Shown: positions 34,546 to 43,679, counted from the first letter of the stretch. The stretch: DNA of 64,000 bases from Phocaeicola faecalis (GCF_021730445.1 NZ_JADNRM010000004.1:144667-208666); one strand, 5' to 3'. Numbers and translations are program-made. The notes: generated by a model not told the origin, from the sequence alone.

Positions 34546-34662
34546 ATGAAAGAAAATAGCATTGAAACGTATGAAGCTCCGAAAGTGGAAATCATTGAAG
34601 TGGAAGTGGAAAAAGGATTTGCAACCAGTGGTGGTGGCGAAAACGGTAATTGGACTGACTGA
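34546..34662 (+). CDS. Candidate RiPP precursor peptide, 38 residues
   Basis: A small gene from ATG 34546 to TGA 34662. The N-terminal part is acidic and leader-like (ETYEAPKVEIIEVEVEKGFA). The C-terminal part is small and polar (TSGGGENGNWTD), with a Gly-rich junction. Many Bacteroides small peptides share the YxxPxxExIExExE...A.SGG design. PqqD-type recognition, an ABC exporter, an HprK-like kinase and a signal-peptidase-like protein are encoded downstream, which is the setting of a modified peptide. Candidate modified residues in the core are Thr, Ser and Asp/Asn. Assignment as precursor is inference from layout. Confidence 0.65.
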   Translation: MKENSIETYEAPKVEIIEVEVEKGFATSGGGENGNWTD

Positions 34663-34711
34663 AGAAATTTATGAGGGGGTGGTGTCAAAACGTGGATAAT
34701 GCTGTCGTTTA

Positions 34712-34787
34712 GTTCGTAGGGGCGAGGTTCGCTCGCCCGAAAACAGTTTGTTTTGTGTATTCGGGCAGGCAAACCCTGCCCCTACAG
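34712..34787. repeat. Palindromic intergenic repeat (GTAGGGGC family)
   Basis: CGTAGGGGCGAGG...CTCGCCCG and CGGGCAGG...CCTGCCCCTAC form paired palindromes; the outer GTAGGGGC/GCCCCTAC arms also pair. A shorter relative lies at 43395-43425. It resembles REP-type elements scattered in Bacteroides intergenic DNA. Confidence 0.7.
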
Positions 34788-34869
34788 CTGACGATTGGAT
34801 AGACCGATTGAGTTTTGCCACACTCCATTTGTAGTGTTAGGAATAATGTATGAAAACAAAAAGCGAATC

Positions 34870-37800
34870 ATGAAAGTTAGATATTTAATAAGTTTGGCTG
34901 TGGCGACTGCTTTGCTGGCTGGCTGTAGCAACGAAGACGACTTTGGCACAAAGGTCACGAATGGAATGTTAAGAGCCACCATGGAAAGCAATGCTTCCGG
35001 CATGGCACGTGCAGGATTTGATGATAAAGGTGTATTTTATTGGTCGGAAGGCGACCGTTTGGGTGTAACCATGCAAGACGGAAACGGTTATACCACCGGT
35101 TTTACAGCCCTTACTCTGGCTGAAGGCGGAGCCGGTCAAGCCACGGCTTCCTTTAGTGGGAATATGACGGGAACTATAGCCGGTTATGCAGCTTATCCTT
35201 ATAATGACGGACACTCTATTTCAACTGCTGAAGGTGGTACTACAACGCTTACTTACAATTTCCCGAAAGAGTACAGCTATACGAAGGTGGACGCTGATTA
35301 TCAAACGGAAACAAAAGGTAAAGGCAATAGTTATAATCCTGCCATGTGGGGAAAGATTGAGAACAGTAATGTAGCATTGAAGCATTTGGGAGGTGTGTTT
35401 TGCATTAAGTTCGCCAAATTGCCCATGGGGGATAATCTAAAACTGACTTTCACGGCAGACCAAAAGATAGCCGGTAAGTATACGGTAACATTGTCTGGTG
35501 ATGCACCTGAATTGGAAGCCACAAATGCTACAGATGATTCGGAAAAGACTGTCAGTATTGCTTTTAGTAACAATGTTGAAAATACTTCCGGTACATTTTA
35601 TATTCCTGTGCCGACAGGTAGTTATACCAATGTACGTGTGAAGATATTGAATGGTACGGAAGAATTGGCAAATGTCTTTGGCGGCAATTATAGCATAGCT
35701 CGCAGAGATTTGAAGAAATTGTCTATTGCTAGCGGAACGATTACCGGTGGCGAAGCCAAGACTGTATCTTCTGTGTCTGAGGTTGCCACGGCTTTAGAGA
35801 AGAATACTGCAGTAACTGTATCGGGTGAGGTTTCAGGCGATAGTAATACGATAGAAGTGCCTGCTGCACAATCATCTGAGACTCCTATAAGTATTGCTTT
35901 CCAAAATGTGGCATCGGGAGCTAAAATAGACTTTGAAGATAAAGCAAGTAGCGGTAGCGGAACTTCATCATCTGTGAAAGACATGACGATTGCCCTGCCG
36001 GAAATAGAGAGTGCTGGAGAGGCTCCGGTGGTAAATGTCAATATGCCGAATACGACTGTCACATTATCTTCAAACGGAGGAAGTACTACCATCAAGGAGG
36101 CGACAGCTGCTACAGCCGAAAACACACTTGTCGTTGATGCAGGAGTAACAATCACTAAGTTGATTGTGAAGAAAGGGAATGTGAGACTGAAAAAGGGTGC
36201 AACAATCACTAACATAGAACGACATTCGGAGAATACCAATGTAGTGAAAGTCTTTGTGGAATCGGATGAGGGATATCCTGATTTATCTGGCAATGCGAAC
36301 TTTGAAGTAGTCGATGCGGCAGTAGCGGAAATGGAAGCGGTTGCCAAAACTGGCGGCAATTTTATTTTGGAACAGGATGTCACTCTTTTCCGACCGTTGA
36401 TGGTTGAGGGGGCATTGGTTCTTGATTTGAATGGCCATAGCATAAAGGCTAAAAGTACAGGTTTGGAACAAGTGTTGAAGACTAAGGATGCGGTGGTTCT
36501 TGTACGTCGTGGTGCTCACCTGACTGTTAATGACAGCAGTAACGGTAAAGGTAGCATTGATTATAATGGGGCGGAAAGTGTTTATACAGCACTGAAGTTG
36601 ACTGACGGCGATGATGGTGCCAGTGGTGATGTGGCAAAACTGACAGTAAACGGTGGTACGCTTAAGGGTAGTTATTACGGTATCTGCGGTAATGGTGATC
36701 GTCACGAAACCGAAGTGGTTATCAATGGTGGAACAATTACGGCTGCGAATGCTGAAGAAGGTACAGCCATTTATTATCCGCAAGACGGATTATTGACAGT
36801 TAATGGCGGTACTGTCAGTGCACCGACCGGTATAGAAATGCGTTCGGGTACATTGACAGTCAATGCGGGTGTTATAAAGAGTACAGCAACTACATTTGAT
36901 GAGAAGGCCAATGGCGATGGTACGACTATGACCGGTGTGGCAATTGCCGTCTCACAGCATGTTACCGATAAAGACCTTAAAGTGCTTATTAATGGAGGAA
37001 CACTGACAGGTCCTTATGCTTTGTATGAAAAGGATTTGCAAAATGAGACCGGAACTAAATCTTTGGAAATTAAAGATGGTCTCTTTGAAGGGCAAGTATA
37101 TAGCAAGAATTGTACTGCTTTTATTAAAGGTGGTACATTCTCTGATATAAGTGCTTTAGAATCAATTGAAAGAACATTGATTTATTTGACAGATGATGCT
37201 AATCTCAATTTTGTATTGGACAAAGACTGTACTGTTTCTCCCTTTATTGTACTTGCATCTCAAGTAGTGAATATTAATCTTAATAAGAAAACATTGACCA
37301 TTGATGATAAGCTTGAAGGCAGAACATTCATCTTGGTGAGGGGAGGTAGTCTTAAATTGACTGATGGAAATATCACAGATAATGAAAGGGGAATAGCTCT
37401 TACGGCAAATAATGCTAAATTGGAATTGGATGATATAGTTTATAAAGCAACGGCTGCAGATGCTGTAGGTATATTGAATGACAAAAATATTCAAAGTACT
37501 TCTATCATAGTTAAAAACTCCACTATAACGAGTGGATACTATGCAATTAATACTAATGCTCATACGAATCCAGTGGTAGGTAGTACAAAGATAGTGCTGG
37601 AAAATTCTCACTTTGTAGCTACTGAAACAGCTCTCTTAATAAATATTCCGTCGGAGGTGAATATTGATAATTGCACATTCTCAGGAAATCATCAGGCAGC
37701 TTTTTTGCGTGGAGGAACTTATACGATTAAGAATTCTTCATTTACGCTGAAAGCTGAGCTTGAGAGCAGTCACGGTGATAATAATCACATGAAACAATGG

Positions 37801-38106
37801 AGCGAAGGTAACCAAGCAGCATTTGCAGGTATAACAATCGGCAATTATTTGAGCTCTGCTTATCAATATCCTACCACGGTTGCTATGATGGGTGTTACAG
37901 TAACCGTAGAGGGTACTCATGCTTCTTCATTCCCGGCTATGCATGTTTGTGCGAATGCAGCAACGGACAAAGGTGTAACGCTCACTTATGATGATGCTTG
38001 CTCTTTCACTTCAACTTATAATCCGGCTGTGGAATATGGTACTACCAATATTACCGTGAACGGACAGAAGGTCGATAGCAACGTAAAGCAAGAAACAGAG
38101 AACTGA
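34870..38106 (+). CDS. Large fimbrillin-like / beta-helix surface lipoprotein
   Basis: The protein is 1078 residues. The signal peptide ends in the lipobox LLAGC, followed by SNEDDFG, an acidic surface-export tract. Residues about 25-290 resemble the fimbrillin (Mfa-like) N-terminal domain, with FYWSEGDRLGVTMQDG. Residues about 440-1060 are a right-handed beta-helix built of short repeats such as LTVNGGTL, VVINGGTITA and LLTVNGGTVSAP. The start at 34870 begins the signal peptide; an upstream in-frame ATG would place extra residues before it. It lies between the precursor-like peptide and the PqqD gene and may be the scaffold, receptor or carrier of the system, or just a neighbour. Confidence 0.82.
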   Translation: MKVRYLISLAVATALLAGCSNEDDFGTKVTNGMLRATMESNASGMARAGFDDKGVFYWSEGDRLGVTMQDGNGYTTGFTALTLAEGGAGQATASFSGNMTGTIAGYAAYPYNDGHSISTAEGGTTTLTYNFPKEYSYTKVDADYQTETKGKGNSYNPAMWGKIENSNVALKHLGGVFCIKFAKLPMGDNLKLTFTADQKIAGKYTVTLSGDAPELEATNATDDSEKTVSIAFSNNVENTSGTFYIPVPTGSYTNVRVKILNGTEELANVFGGNYSIARRDLKKLSIASGTITGGEAKTVSSVSEVATALEKNTAVTVSGEVSGDSNTIEVPAAQSSETPISIAFQNVASGAKIDFEDKASSGSGTSSSVKDMTIALPEIESAGEAPVVNVNMPNTTVTLSSNGGSTTIKEATAATAENTLVVDAGVTITKLIVKKGNVRLKKGATITNIERHSENTNVVKVFVESDEGYPDLSGNANFEVVDAAVAEMEAVAKTGGNFILEQDVTLFRPLMVEGALVLDLNGHSIKAKSTGLEQVLKTKDAVVLVRRGAHLTVNDSSNGKGSIDYNGAESVYTALKLTDGDDGASGDVAKLTVNGGTLKGSYYGICGNGDRHETEVVINGGTITAANAEEGTAIYYPQDGLLTVNGGTVSAPTGIEMRSGTLTVNAGVIKSTATTFDEKANGDGTTMTGVAIAVSQHVTDKDLKVLINGGTLTGPYALYEKDLQNETGTKSLEIKDGLFEGQVYSKNCTAFIKGGTFSDISALESIERTLIYLTDDANLNFVLDKDCTVSPFIVLASQVVNINLNKKTLTIDDKLEGRTFILVRGGSLKLTDGNITDNERGIALTANNAKLELDDIVYKATAADAVGILNDKNIQSTSIIVKNSTITSGYYAINTNAHTNPVVGSTKIVLENSHFVATETALLINIPSEVNIDNCTFSGNHQAAFLRGGTYTIKNSSFTLKAELESSHGDNNHMKQWSEGNQAAFAGITIGNYLSSAYQYPTTVAMMGVTVTVEGTHASSFPAMHVCANAATDKGVTLTYDDACSFTSTYNPAVEYGTTNITVNGQKVDSNVKQETEN

Positions 38107-38140
38107 TAATTGTTCAATAAAAAAGTTTGTAATATTCATC

Positions 38141-38190
38141 AAAAGAAAGCCGTTTCGTCCGTTATGGTTCGGTGGGACGACTTTCTTTTT
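38141..38190 (+). terminator. Intra-operon hairpin, possible partial terminator
   Basis: AAAGAAAG...CTTTCTTT with inner TCGTCC/GGACGA forms a long stem ending in a T-rich run, placed between the big lipoprotein gene and the PqqD gene. It may lower transcription of the downstream enzyme genes relative to the lipoprotein and peptide. Confidence 0.6.
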
Positions 38191-38209
38191 CTTAAAGTAT
38201 GAAATTATT

Positions 38210-38482
38210 ATGCGAATCAATACAAAATTCAAGCTCCGCGATATAGCCGGAGAAACTATCATAGTCAATCAAGGTACGCCCGAAGCCGACCTCACCCGCA
38301 TCATCTCCCTCAATGCTTCGGCACGACTGCTTTGGAATGAGCTTTCGGGCAAAGACTTTTTGACAGAAGATGCTGCGGAAATATTAATGGAGCATTATCC
38401 TGTTTCGGAAGAAACGGCACAGGAGGATGCAACGGTTTGGGTGGATGCCTTGAGGAAATGTGGCATCATATCGGATGATTAA
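38210..38482 (+). CDS. PqqD-family RiPP recognition element
   Basis: The protein is 90 residues with the PqqD fold outline: FKLRDIAGETIIVNQ (beta strands), LNASARLLWNELSG (first helix, conserved in PqqD proteins), and a winged-helix end (VDALRKCGIISDD). PqqD-like proteins bind the leader of RiPP precursors and hand them to modifying enzymes. It opens the enzyme set; the nucleotidyltransferase gene follows after 28 bp. Its presence without a radical SAM partner is notable. Confidence 0.82.
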   Translation: MRINTKFKLRDIAGETIIVNQGTPEADLTRIISLNASARLLWNELSGKDFLTEDAAEILMEHYPVSEETAQEDATVWVDALRKCGIISDD

Positions 38483-38510
38483 AATATGTATATGCTAAGG
38501 TTTATCTAAC

Positions 38511-39620
38511 ATGAAATTGAATATTACGGAACAGATGCTTTTTGCCTTGTTGCGTTCTGCCTTGCATGGTACTCATGCAGATGCAACAGTCTTTGCCGGC
38601 ATCACTCCCGAAGCTTGGGGGGAATGTTACCGCTTGTCCGTCCAACAGGGTGTAATGGCACTTGCCTGGGATGGCTTGATTACTCTTCCAGCCGAGTTAC
38701 AACCATCCAAATCCTTAAAGTTGAATTGGTGGCTGGCGGTAGAGAGGTGTGAAAAGAGGTATCGGTACTATTGTCGGGTTATATCCGATTTATCGACATT
38801 CTATGCCACACACGGCATCACTGCCGTGCAACTGAAAGGAGTGGGTTTTGCTGATAATTATCCTATTCCTTCTCACCGTGAGGGAGGTGATATTGACATC
38901 TTTACTTATTCTGCAGATTCTTCCGACCTGAGCGATAGAGAAGCTAACAGTCTTGTCGACAAGTTGATGAGAGAGCAGGGGATAGAAGTGGATTTTTCGC
39001 ATTCGCAAAAGCACAGTATGTTTTATTATAAAGGTATTCCGATAGAGAATCATAAAAAATTTCTGAATACGGAAATATACCGTACGGCTGTTTCAATGGA
39101 TGCTTTGTTGCGGAAGCTTCTCCGTCCCCGGCTGACAGTGCTTGACGGCAAGTATGAGGTGCTGACTCCCTCGCCGGATTTCAATACTGTTTTCCTTGCT
39201 TTTCATTCGGCACAGCATTATGCGCTTGGTTTTGCCATGCATCACTTATGTGATTGGGCATGCCTGTTGAAGAGGCAGGGACTGAAAATACCTGAAGGAG
39301 TGACGGATGAACGTTTCCTGGATATGATTTATGCACTTACACACTTGTGCAACCGCTACTTGGGTACGGATGTTCTTGTTATGGAAAGAGGAGAAGAACT
39401 GGTGGAGAATTTATTAAAGGAAATGCTTCATCCCACTTATAGCATCAATGTACCGGTTACCGGGAAATGGGGAATATTGGTTTATAAACTGAAACGGATG
39501 TTACATATTCATCGTTTGTGTGATAGTGTGATGCGTGTATCTTTGGTAAAGTGGCTTTGGATATCTGTTATCCAACATGTACGTTTTCCACAATCCATAT
39601 TCCGCCGGAGTGTATCATAG
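38511..39620 (+). CDS. Nucleotidyltransferase family protein (NTP_transf_5)
   Basis: This 369-residue polymerase-beta-like nucleotidyltransferase contains GITAVQLKGVGFADNYPIPSHREGGDIDIF. The DxD metal pair of GDIDIF (around residues 121-126) and the preceding LKG are the PF14907 signature. This family is common in lasso-peptide and other RiPP clusters. In the pseudomycoidin cluster its relative acts after the kinase and adds a sugar to the phosphorylated peptide. A similar step here is inference. It is 3 bp from the ABC transporter gene. Confidence 0.8.
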   Translation: MKLNITEQMLFALLRSALHGTHADATVFAGITPEAWGECYRLSVQQGVMALAWDGLITLPAELQPSKSLKLNWWLAVERCEKRYRYYCRVISDLSTFYATHGITAVQLKGVGFADNYPIPSHREGGDIDIFTYSADSSDLSDREANSLVDKLMREQGIEVDFSHSQKHSMFYYKGIPIENHKKFLNTEIYRTAVSMDALLRKLLRPRLTVLDGKYEVLTPSPDFNTVFLAFHSAQHYALGFAMHHLCDWACLLKRQGLKIPEGVTDERFLDMIYALTHLCNRYLGTDVLVMERGEELVENLLKEMLHPTYSINVPVTGKWGILVYKLKRMLHIHRLCDSVMRVSLVKWLWISVIQHVRFPQSIFRRSVS

Positions 39621-39623
39621 TTT

Positions 39624-41246
39624 ATGTTGAAAGAAATCTATCATTTATTATTGCCCTCGGAGCGAAGAATGGGGATGAGGGTAATACTAGCCGTGTTTTT
39701 CAGGGCATTGCTGGATTTTGCCGGGCTTGCAGCTTTAATACCGGTACTTCTTTTTTTGATGGAAGAGAAGGAAGAAAAGGGTGAAGCACTATTGTTTTGC
39801 CTGTTGGCTGTCGGGTTTGTTTTATTTAAAAGTGTGCTGGTCATGGGATTGTCCCGTTTTCAAAACTATTTTTTATTGTCTTTGTATAAACGATTAAGTC
39901 TGTCTCTTTTTTCTTCTTATTATCATCGCGGATTGTTGTTTGTCTGTCGGCTTGGCAGCACCCGTTTGGGATATGAGGTAAATTATGTGTGCTATACTTT
40001 CAGTATGAATTTGTTGTCTCCGTTGCTGAATATGACGGCTGATGTATTGCTTGTTTTATTGATAACTACGGTACTGTTGGCCTATGCGCCGATGACGGTG
40101 CTGATGTTATATATTGCTTTTTTCCCTTTTATGTTGATGTATATATTCGGAATCAAAAAGCGGATAAGGTATTATGGTGAAAAAGAGTTGGTGGCACGGC
40201 GCGAACAGACACGTATTGTAACCGAAGCTTATAAAGGATATGCCGAGCTGGAAGTGAATCATGCTTTTCCTTCTTTGCAACGTTCTTTTCTGAAGGGTTT
40301 GGATGCGATTTCCTTTTGCCGTTTGAAGCTGGAGACGGTGTACCATCTGCCGCTTTGCCTTTCAGAATTATCAGTCGTTATAGGACTCACACTGCTTGCA
40401 TTGTATGGAACAGGAAATGTGAAAGCGCTGGTGGGAATCTTTGCCGTAGGTGCCTTTCGTTTATTGCCGGCTTTGCGTGAATCGCTTTCTGCATGGACTC
40501 AGATACAGAATTCCGTTTTTTGTCTGCGGATTATAAAAGCGGGAATAGAAGATTTATGTTCAGCTTTCGAAGAAAAACAGACAGCCGGATTATCGTTTGA
40601 AAAAGAGATTGCAATATCCAATCTTTCGTATAGTTATCCGGAGGGAAAGAGAGTCTTGAAGGAGTTTGATTGTACGATTCGGAAAGGGGAGTATATTGGT
40701 ATTCGAGGTCCAAGCGGTATAGGCAAGTCCACTTTGTTCAATCTTTTATTGGGGTTCTTGAAGCCTGACGGAGGGGAGATACGGATAGACGGTGTTCTCC
40801 TTTCTGCAGAGAACAGGGAGTTGTGGCATCGCCGGATAGGGTATGTGCCGCAGGGCGTTTTTATTCTTGACGGGACGCTGGCTGAGAATGTTGCATTGGG
40901 ATGTTGTGATATCAGCAAGGAGAAAGTGAAACGGATATTGCGGCAGGTGAGGCTGGATGAATGGGTGGATGAGTTGCCGCAGGGAATGGATACGCTGCTT
41001 GGTGAAGGCGGGGCACGTTTGTCGGGGGGACAGAAGCAAAGGGTAGGAATCGCACGTGCGCTTTATAAGGAGGCGGATGTATTGTTGTTGGATGAGGCGA
41101 CTTCAGCGTTGGATACGGCAACCGAACGCGAGATAAATGAGATGATATGCGGGCTCAGGAATGATTATCGGGAACTGACGGTTTTATCAATAGCCCATCG
41201 TGAGAGTTCGTTAGCTTTTTGTAATCGTATAATAACTTTAAAATGA
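39624..41246 (+). CDS. ABC exporter, fused membrane and ATP-binding domains
   Basis: The protein is 540 residues. Residues about 10-300 form a six-helix ABC transmembrane region. The nucleotide-binding domain (about 325-540) has Walker A GPSGIGKST, Q-loop GYVPQGVFI, signature LSGGQKQR, Walker B VLLLDEATSALD and the switch His in SIAHRES. There is no N-terminal C39 peptidase domain, so leader removal is not done by this protein. It would export the finished peptide. Its stop overlaps the next start (ATGA). Confidence 0.9.
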   Translation: MLKEIYHLLLPSERRMGMRVILAVFFRALLDFAGLAALIPVLLFLMEEKEEKGEALLFCLLAVGFVLFKSVLVMGLSRFQNYFLLSLYKRLSLSLFSSYYHRGLLFVCRLGSTRLGYEVNYVCYTFSMNLLSPLLNMTADVLLVLLITTVLLAYAPMTVLMLYIAFFPFMLMYIFGIKKRIRYYGEKELVARREQTRIVTEAYKGYAELEVNHAFPSLQRSFLKGLDAISFCRLKLETVYHLPLCLSELSVVIGLTLLALYGTGNVKALVGIFAVGAFRLLPALRESLSAWTQIQNSVFCLRIIKAGIEDLCSAFEEKQTAGLSFEKEIAISNLSYSYPEGKRVLKEFDCTIRKGEYIGIRGPSGIGKSTLFNLLLGFLKPDGGEIRIDGVLLSAENRELWHRRIGYVPQGVFILDGTLAENVALGCCDISKEKVKRILRQVRLDEWVDELPQGMDTLLGEGGARLSGGQKQRVGIARALYKEADVLLLDEATSALDTATEREINEMICGLRNDYRELTVLSIAHRESSLAFCNRIITLK

Positions 41247-42139
41247 AAAGAAAAATGCATCATATATATAAGGTAGGCGGTCACTGTTTTAAAGTATCGG
41301 GCAGTAGCCTGTGTTCTGTCTTGGAGCGAATGACGGGGTTTGCTCCTTTTGAGGTTGCCGAGGGGGATGGTCATGTACCGGAATTCTTTGTTATGGAAGG
41401 AAAGTCAGGGAATATTCCCGATTTTTGTGAACGGCAATATGTGTTTGCTCATGAAGGAGTGGAAGGAATCTTCGGATGTACCTCGGACGGTTATTTATTA
41501 AGATTATCTCCGGTAAAGGAAAAAAGTCTTTTTCTGTGGACTGATAATGAAGTAAATGTTTGTTATTTGTGCGGCAACTGGTCAGCTCGCTTAGTGCGGT
41601 TTGCCTTGTGGATGGGTTATGGGATACAGACGGCAATGTCGGATACGGTAGCTATACATAGCAGTTGTATCGTATATCATCAAAAGGCTGTGCTCTTTTT
41701 GGGGGAAAGTGGTACAGGAAAGAGCACTCATACTCGTTTGTGGCAGGAGTATCGGACAGGAGCCGTATTGCTGAACGACGACAGTCCGGTGGTGCATGTT
41801 GAACATACCGGAATATGGGTTTATGGTAGTCCATGGAGTGGGAAAACGCCTTGTTATAAAGCAGAACGATATGAATTGGCTGGTTGTGTGAGACTATCAC
41901 AGGAAACTTCCAATCGAATGGTCAGATTAGGGATATTGCAGTCCTATGCAGCTCTTCATCCTTCTTCTCCTCCGGAGTTTGCTTATGATAGGAGACTTTA
42001 TGAAGGTATCAGTACCACATTAGGGGAAATCGTTTCCAAGGTTCCTTTTTATCATTTGGCCTGTTTGCCGGATGAAGAGGCTGTGAAGTTGTCTTGTCGT
42101 ACTTTATTTGCAGAGAATGATGAAGCAGTTGCCAAATGA
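41243..42139 (+). CDS. HPr-kinase-like protein
   Basis: The protein is 298 residues. The kinase part (about 135-290) has the P-loop LGESGTGKSTHTRLW, then VLLNDDSPVV, an Asp pair in the position of HprK acidic residues, and GIWVYGSPWSGK. It is the class found in lasso-peptide clusters (for example paeninodin), where it phosphorylates the C-terminal Ser of the precursor. The N-terminal part (1 to about 130) may bind the peptide or partner. It starts inside the ABC gene's stop codon and overlaps the following peptidase gene. Confidence 0.82.
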   Translation: MKRKMHHIYKVGGHCFKVSGSSLCSVLERMTGFAPFEVAEGDGHVPEFFVMEGKSGNIPDFCERQYVFAHEGVEGIFGCTSDGYLLRLSPVKEKSLFLWTDNEVNVCYLCGNWSARLVRFALWMGYGIQTAMSDTVAIHSSCIVYHQKAVLFLGESGTGKSTHTRLWQEYRTGAVLLNDDSPVVHVEHTGIWVYGSPWSGKTPCYKAERYELAGCVRLSQETSNRMVRLGILQSYAALHPSSPPEFAYDRRLYEGISTTLGEIVSKVPFYHLACLPDEEAVKLSCRTLFAENDEAVAK

Positions 42140-42563
42140 TTGTTTTTTCTCTCTTGTAGAGGATGATATTCATAATGGGAAGAGTGTACGTTTTCGGATG
42201 AAAGGCAGCTCTATGTTTCCGTTATTACGCGAAGGGAAGGATGAAGTGGCGGTTTATCCATGTAAGGCAGAATCTTTGAAACCTATGGATGTGGTTTTGT
42301 TTCGTTATCGCGGACGGTGTCTACTTCACCGGATTGTCGGGATGGAAAAGGGTCGGTTTATTATGCAGGGAGATGGTGTTTGCACTTTCTATGAGGAATG
42401 TACAGCTGCAGATATCATCGGGGTATTGAGGCTGGTTTATCGAGGTTCAGGACGTGTCATATCGGTTTCTTCTTTGCGTTGGCGTATCTTGAGCCGTTTA
42501 TGGCGAAGCTTGGGAGTTTTCAGGAAAGTAGGTTTATGTATTTTTCATCGTATTCTGTTTTGA
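42117..42563 (+). CDS. S24/S26-type signal-peptidase-like protein, Ser-His dyad
   Basis: This is a 148-residue protein. The nucleophile region is VRFRMKGSSMFPLLREGKDEVAV (the SM motif), followed by DVVLFRYRGRCLLHRIVGM, where the general base of bacterial type I signal peptidases (Lys) is replaced by His, as in eukaryotic SEC11 and archaeal enzymes. IMQGDGV is the GD motif. It ends with a basic, hydrophobic stretch that may be a membrane anchor. Two starts, 42117 and 42120, are possible; both overlap the HprK-like gene by about 20 bp. It could remove the precursor's leader during or after export. Confidence 0.78.
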   Translation: MMKQLPNDCFFSLVEDDIHNGKSVRFRMKGSSMFPLLREGKDEVAVYPCKAESLKPMDVVLFRYRGRCLLHRIVGMEKGRFIMQGDGVCTFYEECTAADIIGVLRLVYRGSGRVISVSSLRWRILSRLWRSLGVFRKVGLCIFHRILF

Positions 42564-42626
42564 TAAATATGCTTTTGTACTTATATTTGCTCCTAAAAGT
42601 TTTAATGCCCCAAATAATACAGAATT

Positions 42627-43385
42627 ATGTTGAAACTCATATCATGGAATGTAAACGGTCTGCGTGCCTGTTACGATAAAGGTTTTGCCGATGCCTTTCG
42701 TCGGCTGGATGCTGATTTCTTCTGTCTGCAGGAGACAAAGATGCAGGAAGGACAGTTGGATGCTCAATTTGAAGGATACCACTCTTATTGGAACTATGCA
42801 GAGAAGAAAGGGTATTCGGGCACTGCTGTTTTTTCCCGTCTAAATCCTCTTTCGGTGACTTATGGGATAGGCATTGACGAGCACGATCACGAAGGACGTG
42901 TGATTACTCTTGAACTGGACTCCTTCTTTTTGGTGACGGTTTATACGCCTAATTCTCAGGATGGGTTGCGCCGATTGGAGTATCGCATGAAGTGGGAAGA
43001 TGACTTCCGTGCGTATTTAAAGAAATTGGAGGAAAAGAAACCTGTCATCGTTTGTGGTGACCTCAATGTGGCACATCGTGAGATTGACCTGAAGAATCCG
43101 AAAACCAATCGTAAGAATGCCGGATTTACAGATGAAGAGCGTGCTAAATTTACTACTTTGCTGGAATCGGGATTTACGGATACGTTCCGTTATTTCTATC
43201 CGGAGCAGGAGGATATTTATTCATGGTGGTCTTATCGTTTCAAGGCGAGAGAGAAGAATGCGGGTTGGCGTATTGATTATTTTGTCACTTCCTCTTCATT
43301 GAATGATAAATTGAAGGGTGCGGCAATCCATACGGATATACTCGGTTCGGACCACTGTCCGGTGGAACTGACAATCGAACTGTAA
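42627..43385 (+). CDS. xth: Exodeoxyribonuclease III
   Basis: This 252-residue AP endonuclease/3'-exonuclease of base-excision repair has [11 protein letters not shown], the metal Glu in [18 protein letters not shown] with the catalytic Asp/Asn, and GSDHCPVEL at the end. Length is usual. It comes 63 bp after the peptidase gene of the RiPP-like cluster, on the same strand, but is a housekeeping enzyme and probably not part of that system. A palindromic repeat follows its stop. Confidence 0.95.
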   Translation: MLKLISWNVNGLRACYDKGFADAFRRLDADFFCLQETKMQEGQLDAQFEGYHSYWNYAEKKGYSGTAVFSRLNPLSVTYGIGIDEHDHEGRVITLELDSFFLVTVYTPNSQDGLRRLEYRMKWEDDFRAYLKKLEEKKPVIVCGDLNVAHREIDLKNPKTNRKNAGFTDEERAKFTTLLESGFTDTFRYFYPEQEDIYSWWSYRFKAREKNAGWRIDYFVTSSSLNDKLKGAAIHTDILGSDHCPVELTIEL

Positions 43386-43394
43386 ATGCCTTGG

Positions 43395-43425
43395 CCGTAG
43401 GGAGCAATGCATTGTGCCCCTACGG
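43395..43425. repeat. Palindromic intergenic repeat (GTAGGGG family)
   Basis: CCGTAGGGAGCAATGC and ATTGTGCCCCTACGG form an imperfect hairpin after xth. The arms match the outer arms of the repeat at 34712-34787. It may also act as a terminator. Confidence 0.65.
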
Positions 43426-43670
43426 TGATGTATTATCTATACTGTGCCGGTTGCATTGACGGCTATGAAATTTAGAACTTGCCTTAAGATGGGGGGCTAT
43501 AATGTGAATCTTATTTATACATAGCTCGTCGTGTCCAGAAAAACACTTCAAAAAAGAGCTTTTAATTGTCGCACAAAATCTTTCATAACAATCGTAATTG
43601 GTAGAAAATCAGAGACTTATTTAGTCGCAAAACTCTCCTGATTTTATAGCTCGAAATGTATTCTTCTTCT
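43426..43670. other. Intergenic leader, nothing identified
   Basis: A/T-rich region before the propeller genes. No open frame, tRNA or strong hairpin was found. Regulatory sites for the downstream operon are likely but not readable. Confidence 0.5.
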
Positions 43671-43671
43671 A

Positions 43672-43679
43672 TACCTTTG
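43672..43679 (+). promoter_or_regulatory. -7 element for the propeller operon
   Basis: TACCTTTG lies 26 bp before the first propeller gene start. A -33 TTTG at the right distance is not evident. Confidence 0.5.

Noticed and set aside
34546..42563. Lasso-peptide cluster
   Set aside because: No asparagine-synthetase-like cyclase and no transglutaminase-like B2 protease; only the accessory genes of such clusters are present.
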